Assembly (NCBI RefSeq): GCF_003231275.1
Contig: NZ_QKVL01000054.1
Span: 1-32,783 of the forward strand
Direction of reading: 5' to 3'
Length of the DNA: 32,783 bases
From: Pseudomonas huaxiensis
GTDB lineage: Bacteria > Pseudomonadota > Gammaproteobacteria > Pseudomonadales > Pseudomonadaceae
Part shown: positions 24,226 to 32,783 of the stretch, one piece after another
Layout: every line of letters starts with the position of its first letter
How positions within the stretch are numbered: position 1 is the first letter of the stretch
Notes under the pieces: model-generated
Database searches by the model: none
What the model was told of the DNA's origin: nothing
Seen by the model: the letters and a program-made list of their open reading frames with translations, nothing else
Made by a program: the position numbers and the translations under genes

Positions 24226-24616
24226 AGACGTGCGTCCCGGCGAGTTGCTGCCGGAGCTGGCAGTGCCCATCACCGTGCCGTTGATTGCCGGCGGGGCGAT
24301 CGCCACCCGCGACTACTTCCCCGGCCACCACGACCTGGACGCCGCCCGTGAACTGGGTTCGCCCCACGTGTTCATGAACATCCTCACCACCAATGGCCTG
24401 GTGCAGCGGTTCATCGAGGCCTGGGCCGGCCCGCTGGCACGCTTCGCGTCGCTGAAGATCAAGCTCGGGGTGCCCAACTACCCCGGCGACTGCATGACCT
24501 TCAGCGGCAGCGTGACTCGCCTCGATCCCGAAACCCGCACGGTCGAAGTGACCCTTGGCGGCAAGAATTCCATGGGCAACCACGTGACCGGCACGGTCGC
24601 GCTGGTCCTGCCCTGA
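24197..24616 (+). CDS. Small MaoC-type enoyl-CoA hydratase, ChsH1-like
   Basis: A 139-residue single hot-dog domain. The hydratase catalytic pair is visible in TRDYFPGHHD as D39 and H44 with the normal spacing, although the intervening Asn of typical R-hydratases is missing. PHVFMNILTTNGLVQRFIEAW forms the central helix. Its length and single-domain form fit ChsH1, the catalytic half of the ChsH1-ChsH2 hydratase of steroid side-chain breakdown; the fusion at 22117 has exactly the complementary losses. Start ATG 24197 overlaps the dehydrogenase end by 29 nt, giving translational coupling. It would add water to a 17(20)-ene-type acyl-CoA to form a tertiary alcohol, the substrate of the aldolase encoded next; this is inference by family. 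Confidence 0.86.
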   Translation: MTLKNTKRFEDVRPGELLPELAVPITVPLIAGGAIATRDYFPGHHDLDAARELGSPHVFMNILTTNGLVQRFIEAWAGPLARFASLKIKLGVPNYPGDCMTFSGSVTRLDPETRTVEVTLGGKNSMGNHVTGTVALVLP

Positions 24617-24633
24617 CAGCCGGAGACACTGTC

Positions 24634-25812
24634 ATGACGCAATCGTCGATTTCCGGGCGCGCCGCCATTGTCGGACTGGGCGCGACCGAGTTTTCCAAGA
24701 ACTCCGGGCGCACCGAACTGCGCCTGGCCATGGAAGCCACCCTCGCGGCGCTGCAAGACGCCGGCATCGATCCCTCGGAAGTGGAGGGCTTCAGCTCCTA
24801 CTCGGTGGACAAGGTGCCGGAATACGAGATCGCCCGGCTGCTGGGCTGCAAGGACGTCAAGTTCTTCTCCCAGGTGCCCCACGGCGGTGGCGCCGCCTGT
24901 GCGCCGATCCTCCACGCGGCCATGGCCGTGGCCACCGGCGTGGCCAAGGTGGTGGTGGTCTACCGCGCGATGAACGAACGTTCCTGGTACCGCTTCGGCA
25001 GTGGCAGCTACGGCTTCGCCTCGACGCCGATCTTCGAGAACGTCAACTACGGCTGGTACATGCCCCACGGTTTCCACACCCCGGCGGCCTGGGTCGGCAT
25101 GTTCGCCCAACGCTACATGCACACCTATGGCGCCACCTCCGAGGACTTTGGCCGGGTCGCGGTGGCGGTCCGCGATTTCGCCGCGACCAACCCCAACGCG
25201 TTCTTCTATAACAAGCCGATCACCCTCGAAGAACACCAGGCCTCGCGCTGGATCTGCGAGCCGCTGCACCTGCTGGATTGCTGTCAGGAGTCCGACGGCG
25301 CGGTGGCAATGGTCATCACCTCGGCCGAGCGCGCCCGTGACCTGCGGCAGAAACCGGTGACCATCAAGGCCGGTTCCCAGGGCATCAGTAGCGGCCAGCA
25401 GATCATGACCTCGTTCTACCGCGACGACATCACCGGCTTGCCGGAGATGGGCGTGGTCGCCCGCGAGGTGTATCGCCAGTCCGGCCTCGGCCCGGACGCG
25501 ATCCAGACCGCAGTGATCTACGACCACTTCACTCCGTTCGTGCTGCCGCAACTGGAAGAGTTCGGCTTTGCCGAGCGCGGCGAGGCCAAGGAGTTCATCC
25601 GCGCCGGCCACCACGCCCGTGGCGGCAAGCTGCCGATCAACACCCACGGCGGGCAACTGGGCGAAGCCTATATCCACGGCATGAACGGCGTTGCCGAAGC
25701 CGTGCGCCAGGTGCGCGGCAACGCGGTGAACCAGGTGGCGAACGTCGAGAACGTGCTGGTCACCGCCGGCACCGGCGTCCCCACCAGCGGCCTGATTCTC
25801 GGCGCGGCCTAA
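24634..25812 (+). CDS. Thiolase-fold aldolase, Ltp2-like (no nucleophilic Cys)
   Basis: A 392-residue SCP2/thiolase-superfamily protein. The position of the thiolase nucleophile falls in HGGGAACAP (83-91) and by spacing is glycine. The C-terminal Cys-x-Gly motif reads VTAGTGVPTSG, also without Cys. Instead it has tyrosines in IYDHFTPFVLPQLE (Y296) and GGQLGEAYIHGMNG (Y346). These fit, with an offset of two, the tyrosines proposed as catalytic in actinobacterial Ltp2 (recalled as Tyr294/Tyr344). Ltp2 is not a thiolase but an aldolase that splits 17-hydroxy-3-oxopregnene-20-carboxyl-CoA to a 17-ketone and propionyl-CoA, in complex with the DUF35 domain of ChsH2. GGAGA precedes ATG 24634. Same operon as its predicted partner. 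Confidence 0.88.
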   Translation: MTQSSISGRAAIVGLGATEFSKNSGRTELRLAMEATLAALQDAGIDPSEVEGFSSYSVDKVPEYEIARLLGCKDVKFFSQVPHGGGAACAPILHAAMAVATGVAKVVVVYRAMNERSWYRFGSGSYGFASTPIFENVNYGWYMPHGFHTPAAWVGMFAQRYMHTYGATSEDFGRVAVAVRDFAATNPNAFFYNKPITLEEHQASRWICEPLHLLDCCQESDGAVAMVITSAERARDLRQKPVTIKAGSQGISSGQQIMTSFYRDDITGLPEMGVVAREVYRQSGLGPDAIQTAVIYDHFTPFVLPQLEEFGFAERGEAKEFIRAGHHARGGKLPINTHGGQLGEAYIHGMNGVAEAVRQVRGNAVNQVANVENVLVTAGTGVPTSGLILGAA

Positions 25813-25822
25813 GGAGCAGAGC

Positions 25823-26992
25823 ATGTTCGTCGATCTCACCCCCGAGCAACACGCGCTGCGCCGCACGGTGCGCGACTATTTCCAGGCCCTGATGACCCCC
25901 GAGCTGCGCGAGCAACTGCGCGGCAAGGAAGGCGGTGACCTGTTCCGCCAGACCATCCGCCAGATGGGCCGCGATGGCTGGCTGGCGGTGGGTTGGCCGA
26001 AGGCCCACGGTGGCCAGGGCTATGCCGCCACCGAGCAACTGATCTTCTTCGAAGAAGCCAATATCGCCGGCGCGCCGTTGCCATTCGTGACCATCAGCAC
26101 CGTCGGCCCGGCGCTGATGGAGCACGGCAGCGCATTGCAGAAAGAGCGCTTCCTGCCCGGCATCGCCGCCGGTGAAATCATGTTCGCCATCGGCTATTCC
26201 GAACCGGATGCCGGCAGCGACCTGGCGGTGCTCAAGACCAGTGCCCGGCTCGACGGTGACAGCTTCGTGGTCAACGGCAACAAGCTGTGGACCTCCGGCG
26301 CTGAATCCGCCGACTTCATCTGGCTGGCGGCGCGCACCGACCCGAGCCTGGCACGGCACAAGGGGGTGTCGATCCTGATCCTCGACACCACAGCGCCGGG
26401 CTTCGCCAGCACGGTGATCCCGACCACCAGCAACCCGACGACAGCCACCTACTACGACAACGTGCGGGTGCCGAAGGACATGTTGGTGGGCGAGCTGAAC
26501 GGTGGCTGGAAACTCATCACCGCGCAGCTCAATCATGAACGGCTGGGCCTCGGCTCGTGGTCGGACAAGGTCGCCGGGCTGTTCCGGCGCATCTACCTGT
26601 GGGCCAAGGTGCGTGACGAGCAGGGTCGTCGGGCGATGGACAAAGCCTGGGTGCGCAGCTCGCTGGCCGAGTGTTATGCGCGGCTGGAAGCCATGCGCCT
26701 GATCAACCTGCGGATCGCCGCCAACCTGGAACACGAGCGGATGGACGTGGCACTGAGTTCGACCACCAAGGTCTTCGGCTCGGAGTCGGCCATCGAGATT
26801 CTGCGCAGGCTGTCGGCAGTCATCGGTGCCAACGGCTCGCTGCGTTCGGGTTCGGCGGCGGCGGCTTTGCACGGCGAACTGGAATACGAGCTGCGCGCCT
26901 CGGTCACCGTGACTTTCGGCGGCGGTACCAATGAAATCCAGCGCGAACTGATCGCCCAGTTCGGCCTGGGCATGCCGCGCACCCAGCGCTGA
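25823..26992 (+). CDS. Acyl-CoA dehydrogenase, FadE29/ChsE2-like subunit
   Basis: A 389-residue acyl-CoA dehydrogenase with a complete active-site set: GYSEPDAGSDLAVLKT (124-139, FAD and substrate loop), NGNKLWTSGAESADF (151-165), candidate catalytic base Glu239 in LNHERLGLG, and TVTFGGGTNEIQRELIAQ near the C terminus. The Glu in N-H-E-R is the position used in heteromeric steroid acyl-CoA dehydrogenases rather than the C-terminal one of MCAD. Length equals that of mycobacterial FadE29. It begins 10 nt after the aldolase gene with a TAAGGAG ribosome site. I infer that it forms a complex with the 23098 product and makes the unsaturated acyl-CoA for the MaoC pair. Confidence 0.9.
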   Translation: MFVDLTPEQHALRRTVRDYFQALMTPELREQLRGKEGGDLFRQTIRQMGRDGWLAVGWPKAHGGQGYAATEQLIFFEEANIAGAPLPFVTISTVGPALMEHGSALQKERFLPGIAAGEIMFAIGYSEPDAGSDLAVLKTSARLDGDSFVVNGNKLWTSGAESADFIWLAARTDPSLARHKGVSILILDTTAPGFASTVIPTTSNPTTATYYDNVRVPKDMLVGELNGGWKLITAQLNHERLGLGSWSDKVAGLFRRIYLWAKVRDEQGRRAMDKAWVRSSLAECYARLEAMRLINLRIAANLEHERMDVALSSTTKVFGSESAIEILRRLSAVIGANGSLRSGSAAAALHGELEYELRASVTVTFGGGTNEIQRELIAQFGLGMPRTQR

Positions 26993-27015
26993 GCCAACCA
27001 CAACAACAATAACCA

Positions 27016-27036
27016 GCCCCGGGCCATGCCTGGGGC
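27016..27036 (+). repeat. Short GC-rich hairpin between dehydrogenase genes
   Basis: GCCCCGGG (27016-27023) can pair with CCTGGGGC (27029-27036) across a 5-nt loop, 7 of 8 positions matching. It lies in the only spacer of note inside the operon (26993-27048). No T-tract follows, so it is not an intrinsic terminator; it may set mRNA stability or relative expression of the two dehydrogenase pairs. Confidence 0.5.
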
Positions 27037-27048
27037 GAGGGTCAAGTC

Positions 27049-28254
27049 ATGAGCACGATTGAGCAATTCAGGCATGAAACCCGCGCCTGGCTGGAGGCCA
27101 ACTGTCCGCTGTCGATGCGCACTGCCATGGGCGACGGCGACGTGGTCTGGGGGGCCCGCCAGCCGGAGTTTCCCAGCGAAGACGCGCGGCTGTGGTTCGA
27201 ACGGATGCGCGACAAGCGCTGGTTTTGCCCCGAGTGGCCTGAGGAATACGGCGGCGCCGGGCTGAGCGCGGAACAACTGGCGGTGCTGGAAAGCGAGATG
27301 CGTCGCCTCAAGTGCCGGCCGCCGCAGATCAACCTGGGGATCTGGATGCTCGGCCCGGTGCTGCTGGCCTATGGCAGCGATGAGCAGAAGCGCAGCCTGC
27401 TGCCACCCATGGCCCGTGGCGAAACCCGCTGGTGCCAGGGCTTCTCTGAGCCGAACGCCGGCTCCGACCTGGCCGGCCTGAAGATGGCCGCCCGCGATGC
27501 CGGCGACCATTTCGTGGTGGACGGCAGCAAGATCTGGACGTCCTACGGCGACAAGTCCGACTGGATGTACGCCCTGGTCCGCACCAACACCAGCAAGCCC
27601 AAGCACGAAGGCATCAGCCTGATCGTGCTGGACATGCGCAGCGCTGGGGTCAACGCCGTGCCGATCGACCTGATCAGCGGCAAGTCGGCGTTCTGCCAGG
27701 TGTTCTTCGATGGCGTGAAGGTGCCGAAAAGCCAGTTGATCGGCCCGCTGGACGGCGGCTGGAACCTTGGCAAGTACCTGCTGCAGCACGAACGCAAGGC
27801 CATGTCGAAGTTCGGCGAGATCAGCCTGCCGTCGCATTTCGATCTTCCGGCGCTGGTCCGCGAGTACCTGCCGCAACCCGAGAGCCAGAGCGAACTGGCC
27901 TTGCAGGCGCGGGCCGCGGCCTGCGCGATGAACGAACAGGCCTACAACCTGACCGTGCAACGGATGGCCGAGGAAGCACGGGGTGGCGATGACGTCAGCG
28001 GCTTGATGGCGATCATGAAGCTGGTCCACACCGAGCAGGAGCGCGACAAGTTCGAAGTGCTGCTGGACATCCTCGGCGGCCACGCCTTCGGCTGGGAAAG
28101 CGAGGCGTTCGACGAGCGCCAGTTGGCGGTGACCCGCGGCTGGCTCAACAGCTACGCCCTGACCATCTCCGGCGGCGCCTCGGAAATCCAGCTCAATGTC
28201 ATCGCCAAGCGCGTGCTTGGCCTGCCTGACGCGAAAAAAGGAGCGACGGCATGA
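27049..28254 (+). CDS. Acyl-CoA dehydrogenase, large catalytic subunit of second pair
   Basis: A 401-residue acyl-CoA dehydrogenase with intact motifs: WCQGFSEPNAGSDLAGLK (128-145), DGSKIWTSYGDKSDW (158-172), candidate catalytic Glu248 in LLQHERKAMS, and ALTISGGASEIQLNVIAKRVLGLP at the C terminus. Its size and motif spacing resemble the catalytic partners of FadE26/FadE27 (ChsE4-ChsE5) type complexes. A GAGGG ribosome site precedes ATG 27049. Its stop overlaps the next gene by ATGA, a coupling expected of obligate partners. Probably oxidises an acyl-CoA with a longer side chain than the pair at 23098 and 25823; this order is inference. Confidence 0.9.
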   Translation: MSTIEQFRHETRAWLEANCPLSMRTAMGDGDVVWGARQPEFPSEDARLWFERMRDKRWFCPEWPEEYGGAGLSAEQLAVLESEMRRLKCRPPQINLGIWMLGPVLLAYGSDEQKRSLLPPMARGETRWCQGFSEPNAGSDLAGLKMAARDAGDHFVVDGSKIWTSYGDKSDWMYALVRTNTSKPKHEGISLIVLDMRSAGVNAVPIDLISGKSAFCQVFFDGVKVPKSQLIGPLDGGWNLGKYLLQHERKAMSKFGEISLPSHFDLPALVREYLPQPESQSELALQARAAACAMNEQAYNLTVQRMAEEARGGDDVSGLMAIMKLVHTEQERDKFEVLLDILGGHAFGWESEAFDERQLAVTRGWLNSYALTISGGASEIQLNVIAKRVLGLPDAKKGATA

Positions 28255-29405
28255 ACCTGCGTTACAGCGAAGAACAGCGCTTGCTCGCTGACAGCGCCCG
28301 CGACTTTCTCGCCGCGCGCAGCCCGGTGGCCGCTCAGCGGCGCTTGCGCGACGAAGGCTCGGAGCAGGGGTTCGACGCGCAACTGTGGCAGGACGCAGTC
28401 AACCTGGGCTGGAGCGCGATTCCCTTTCCCGAAGACCTCGGCGGCCTGGCGTTCGGCTGCATGGGCCTGGGGCCGGTGTTCGAGTCCATTGGTCAAAACC
28501 TGTCGGCGACGCCGCTGCTGTCCAGCGTGGTGCTCGGCGGTTCGCTGCTGCACCTGGCCGGCAGCGCGGAGCAACAGCAGCGCTGGTTGCCGGGGCTGAT
28601 CGCTGGCGGTCTGCGTCTGGCGCTGGCGGTGGATGAGCGCGCCCGGCACAAGCCGTTGGATACCTGCCTGAGCGCGGTACCCGAAGGCGACGGCTATTGC
28701 CTGGACGGCGACAAATACTGGGTGGTGGACGGTAACGGCGCCGATGCCTTTATCGTCGCCGCACGCACCTCGGGCAACGCCGGGCAGGCCGCAGGTATCA
28801 GCCTGTTCCTGCTGCCGGCCGATACCCCGGGCCTGATCTGCAGCGCCTTGCCGCTGATCGATGCACGCAACAGCGCGCGCCTGCAATTGCAGCATGTGCG
28901 GGTCGGCCGCGAGGCCTTGCTCGGCGAAGCGGGGCAGGGCTGGGCACTGCTTGACGCCGTTCTCGATCGTGGTCGCGCTTGCTTGTCGGCGGAACTGCTG
29001 GGCATCGCCGAGCACTTGTTCCGCACCACCCTCGATTACCTCAAGACGCGGGTGCAGTTTGACGCCCCGATCGGCTCGTTCCAGGCCCTGCAACACCGTG
29101 CGGCGCGGCTGTATGTCGACCTGGCGCTGGCCCGCAGCGCGGTGATGGCGGGGCTTTCGGCGCTGGACGACGACAACCTCGACGCCGTCGGCCGTGGCCG
29201 GCTGGTCAGCCTGGCCAAGTGGAAGGCCGGCGACACCGCGCTCAAGGTCGCCAACGAGGCAGTGCAGATGCACGGCGGCATCGGCGTCACCGATGAGCTG
29301 GACGTCGGCCTGTACCTCAAGCGGGTGCGGGTGGCCCAGGCCTGTCTCGGTGACCGGGATTTCCATTGCGAGCGCTACTGGGCCCTCGACCCGGCCCGCG
29401 CCTGA
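28251..29405 (+). CDS. Acyl-CoA dehydrogenase, second subunit of second pair
   Basis: A 384-residue acyl-CoA dehydrogenase of the divergent subunit class. It keeps the C-terminal domain (DYLKTRVQFDAPIGSFQALQHRAARLYVD, about residues 263-291) and VQMHGGIGVTDELDVGLYLKR (about 341-361, with a Glu at the C-terminal catalytic position). The central motif is degraded: ALAVDERARHKPLD stands in place of E-P-x-A-G-S-D, and the N-H-E-R site reads VLDRGRACLS. It is coupled to the upstream catalytic subunit by a 4-nt overlap, so a heteromeric enzyme is likely. It ends 18 nt before the CoA ligase gene, which has an AGGAGA site. Confidence 0.88.
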   Translation: MNLRYSEEQRLLADSARDFLAARSPVAAQRRLRDEGSEQGFDAQLWQDAVNLGWSAIPFPEDLGGLAFGCMGLGPVFESIGQNLSATPLLSSVVLGGSLLHLAGSAEQQQRWLPGLIAGGLRLALAVDERARHKPLDTCLSAVPEGDGYCLDGDKYWVVDGNGADAFIVAARTSGNAGQAAGISLFLLPADTPGLICSALPLIDARNSARLQLQHVRVGREALLGEAGQGWALLDAVLDRGRACLSAELLGIAEHLFRTTLDYLKTRVQFDAPIGSFQALQHRAARLYVDLALARSAVMAGLSALDDDNLDAVGRGRLVSLAKWKAGDTALKVANEAVQMHGGIGVTDELDVGLYLKRVRVAQACLGDRDFHCERYWALDPARA

Positions 29406-29423
29406 CGTTCAGGAGAACGACAC

Positions 29424-31103
<1,680 letters not shown>

Positions 31104-31202
31104 TAAACCGCAATTTCTTAGTCTTTCCGGACGATGTTTCCTACCCCGGAAAACCAACAATGAAGCACATCCGAAAGGCTTTATCAGCGAAGGAGGCAAT
31201 AC

Positions 31203-32585
31203 ATGAAAACAACAAGAACAGGTGTCATGCTCGCGGTCGCTCTCACTGCCAACTGCATAGCGATTGCTGGCGCATGCGCCGCTGTATCGCCCGACGAGGC
31301 TGCCCGCCTGGGCAAGGACTTGAACTGTGTTGGCGGCGAAGTGGCCGGCAACGCCGAAGGCACCATCCCGGCCTACACCGGCAAATACCTGGGTGAAGTG
31401 CCTGGCTGGAACCACGTGAAATTCTCCGGCGACCAGCCGGTCGATCCCTACGCCGATGAAAAGCCGATCCTGGTGATCACCGCGGCCAACATGAGCCAGT
31501 ACGAGTCGCACCTGACCGAAGGGCAGAAGGCGCTGCTGAAGAAATACCCGACCACCTACAAGATGAACATCTACCCCGGCCACCGCGATTTCCGCTACCC
31601 GGACTACGTGTGCAAGCGTGCCATGTCCAACGCCCTCAACGCCAAGCTGGTGAACGACGGTCTGGGCATCGAGGGCCTTGGCCAGGTGCCGTTCCCGATT
31701 CCGAAGAACGGCATGGAAGTGCTGTGGAACCACCAGCTTCCGGCGCGCGCCTACACCGAAGAGAAGATCTCCGACCTCGCCTCGGTCCTGCCCAACGGCA
31801 GCATCGGCTGGGGCCGGGCCCATGCCCGCAACCTGTCGCAGGCCAACTCGCCGACCGTGGAACCGAAGACCGAGGACGGCGTCCAGGCCATGAGCTACAA
31901 CACCACCCTCAAGCCGGCCCGCGACAACGGCGTGATCAGCATCGCCCACGAGCCCTACAACTTCGTTACCTCGTCGCGCCAGGCCTGGTCCTACAGTCCG
32001 TCGACCCGCCGCGTGCGGCAGATGCCCGGTTACGGCTACGACCAGCCGATGATCGGCACCAACGGCACCATGACCGTGGACGAAGACCGCCTGTTCAACG
32101 GCGCGCCCGAGCGTTACACCTGGAAGCTGCTGGGCAAGCGTGAGATCTACAGCCCGGCCAATGCGTTCAAGGCCAACTCGGCGAGCTACAAGTACAGCGA
32201 CATCCTGACGCCCAACCATCCCAACCCGGATGTCATGCGCTATGAGCTGCGTCGGGTCTGGGTGGTGGAGGCGGATCTGAAGGAAGGCTTCCGTCACGTC
32301 TATGGCAAGCGTGTGCTGTTCATCGATGAAGACACCTGGAATGCGGTGATGGCCGACAACTTCGATGCCCGTGGGCAACTGTGGAAGCACGCCATGATCA
32401 ACTACTACTACCACCCCGACATGAGCGGCTGGCAGGCCGGTTCGCAGTTCTTCATGGACCTGAACTCCGGGCAGTACACCGGGTACGGGATGACCAACGA
32501 AGCGAAGAAGGGCCCGATCCTGAACGAAGGGAAGTACAGCCCGGATATGTACACCGCTGATGCGGCGCGGGCGATTGGGCGGTGA
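31203..32585 (+). CDS. DUF1329 family envelope protein (LolB-like fold)
   Basis: A 460-residue protein with an N-terminal Sec signal peptide (about 1-26, ending ACAAVS). The mature part matches DUF1329: YGYDQPMIGTNGTMTVDEDRLFNGAPERYTWKLLGKREIY in parts (about residues 278-318), the MRYELRRVWVVEADLKEGFRHVYGKRVLFIDEDTWN block (about 343-378) and the C-terminal DMYTADAARAIGR. The family adopts a LolB-like fold and in Pseudomonas is usually linked to DUF1302 outer-membrane proteins and to hydrophobic-substrate catabolism. This suggests import or handling of the lipidic substrate in the periplasm. A strong AAGGAGG (31190-31196) is 6 nt before the ATG. A 7-bp inverted repeat TTTCCGG/CCGGAAA (31124-31130, 31146-31152) lies in its leader. 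No DUF1302 gene is in the window. Confidence 0.9.
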   Translation: MKTTRTGVMLAVALTANCIAIAGACAAVSPDEAARLGKDLNCVGGEVAGNAEGTIPAYTGKYLGEVPGWNHVKFSGDQPVDPYADEKPILVITAANMSQYESHLTEGQKALLKKYPTTYKMNIYPGHRDFRYPDYVCKRAMSNALNAKLVNDGLGIEGLGQVPFPIPKNGMEVLWNHQLPARAYTEEKISDLASVLPNGSIGWGRAHARNLSQANSPTVEPKTEDGVQAMSYNTTLKPARDNGVISIAHEPYNFVTSSRQAWSYSPSTRRVRQMPGYGYDQPMIGTNGTMTVDEDRLFNGAPERYTWKLLGKREIYSPANAFKANSASYKYSDILTPNHPNPDVMRYELRRVWVVEADLKEGFRHVYGKRVLFIDEDTWNAVMADNFDARGQLWKHAMINYYYHPDMSGWQAGSQFFMDLNSGQYTGYGMTNEAKKGPILNEGKYSPDMYTADAARAIGR

Positions 32586-32613
32586 TTTGATCTGCTGTTG
32601 AGTGTTTTCTTTG

Positions 32614-32645
32614 AGCCCTGCCGGGAATTGGCGGGGCTTTTTTTT
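32614..32645 (+). terminator. Rho-independent terminator of the catabolic operon
   Basis: The stem AGCCCTGCC (32614-32622) pairs with GGCGGGGCT (32630-32638), with one T-G wobble and a 7-nt loop, followed directly by a run of eight T. It begins 29 nt after the DUF1329 stop and closes the operon. Confidence 0.9.
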
Positions 32646-32731
32646 GTTCTTGAGGGAATGGTGAGGGCTATGGGTTTGGGGTTTGGTGCGGTGAGCTTAT
32701 CCATTCGATGTGGCGTCGCTGCCGGCGCTTT

Positions 32732-32773
32732 CCGCCTTTACGGCGGCCTACTTTTTTCTTGGAAAAAGTAGGC
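32732..32773. repeat. Two short inverted repeats, likely dispersed Pseudomonas repeat
   Basis: CCGCC/GGCGG (32732-32736 and 32742-32746) is followed by a perfect 11-bp inverted repeat GCCTACTTTTT/AAAAAGTAGGC (32746-32756 and 32763-32773) with a 6-nt loop. The surrounding text (GCCGGCGCTTTCCGCC...) resembles a sequence I recall as dispersed in many Pseudomonas genomes. It may end transcription coming from beyond the window. Confidence 0.6.
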
Positions 32774-32783
32774 AAAACCGCTG

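Noticed and set aside
21211..24306. A 1031-codon open frame on the minus strand across the SDR, DUF35 and dehydrogenase genes
   Set aside because: It runs antisense to three genes with clear conserved motifs, shows no domain pattern and is rich in Gln, His and Arg, as expected for reverse frames of GC-rich codons.
24634..25812. Ordinary acetyl-CoA acetyltransferase (thiolase)
   Set aside because: Both catalytic cysteine motifs are absent and the neighbouring genes match the aldolase system.
27016..27036. Intrinsic terminator between dehydrogenase genes
   Set aside because: The hairpin has no following T-tract, and a downstream ribosome site continues the operon.

Overview
The window is GC-rich, tightly packed proteobacterial DNA, most likely from a Pseudomonas of the fluorescens lineage. 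The reasons are REP-type repeats containing GTAGGAGCGAGCTTGCTCGC, the gene families present, and the absence of RNA genes or recognisable insertion sequences. This genus call is inferred from patterns, not from a search.

Region 1 (27-17920, minus strand) is one long Wzx/Wzy-dependent exopolysaccharide operon of 16 genes. In transcription order they are: UDP-glucose dehydrogenase, nucleotide-sugar epimerase (probably UDP-GlcA 4-epimerase), small phosphoglycosyl transferase, a CpsD-like protein with a broken Walker A motif, Wza-like lipoprotein, Wzz-like protein, GT4, Wzy-like polymerase, two GT2 enzymes, NodB-type deacetylase, Wzx-like flippase, a secreted TIM-barrel glycosidase-like protein, two GNAT-like acyltransferases and a ChbG/YdjC-type deacetylase. 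Nearly all junctions overlap or are only a few bases apart. A candidate sigma70 promoter lies just upstream of the first gene. The logic is UDP-hexuronate supply, lipid-linked repeat assembly, flipping, polymerisation, export, and then trimming by acylation and deacetylation. The polymer itself cannot be named from sequence.

Region 2 (18316-20007, plus strand) is a lone inner-membrane sulfatase/phosphoethanolamine-transferase-like enzyme. Between it and the convergent gene at 20349 lies a 311-bp element with 94-bp near-identical inverted arms (86/94 by hand count), each carrying a REP core.

Region 3 (20349-32585) is a CoA-ester catabolic island. An enoyl-CoA hydratase (minus) diverges from a plus-strand operon: SDR, MaoC-like/DUF35 fusion, acyl-CoA dehydrogenase, small MaoC hydratase, cysteine-less thiolase-fold protein, three more acyl-CoA dehydrogenases, an AMP-forming CoA ligase and a DUF1329 envelope protein, closed by a strong intrinsic terminator. 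The set matches, component by component, the actinobacterial ChsE1/ChsE2-ChsH1/ChsH2-Ltp2 system that removes the last propionyl unit of the steroid side chain by retro-aldol cleavage. A second acyl-CoA dehydrogenase pair and a ligase could serve an earlier round. No steroid-ring genes are in view, so the substrate is an open question: a bile-acid-like C5 side chain or another branched alicyclic acid. This is the most interesting part of the window.

The last about 100 bases after the terminator hold two short inverted repeats and no gene.
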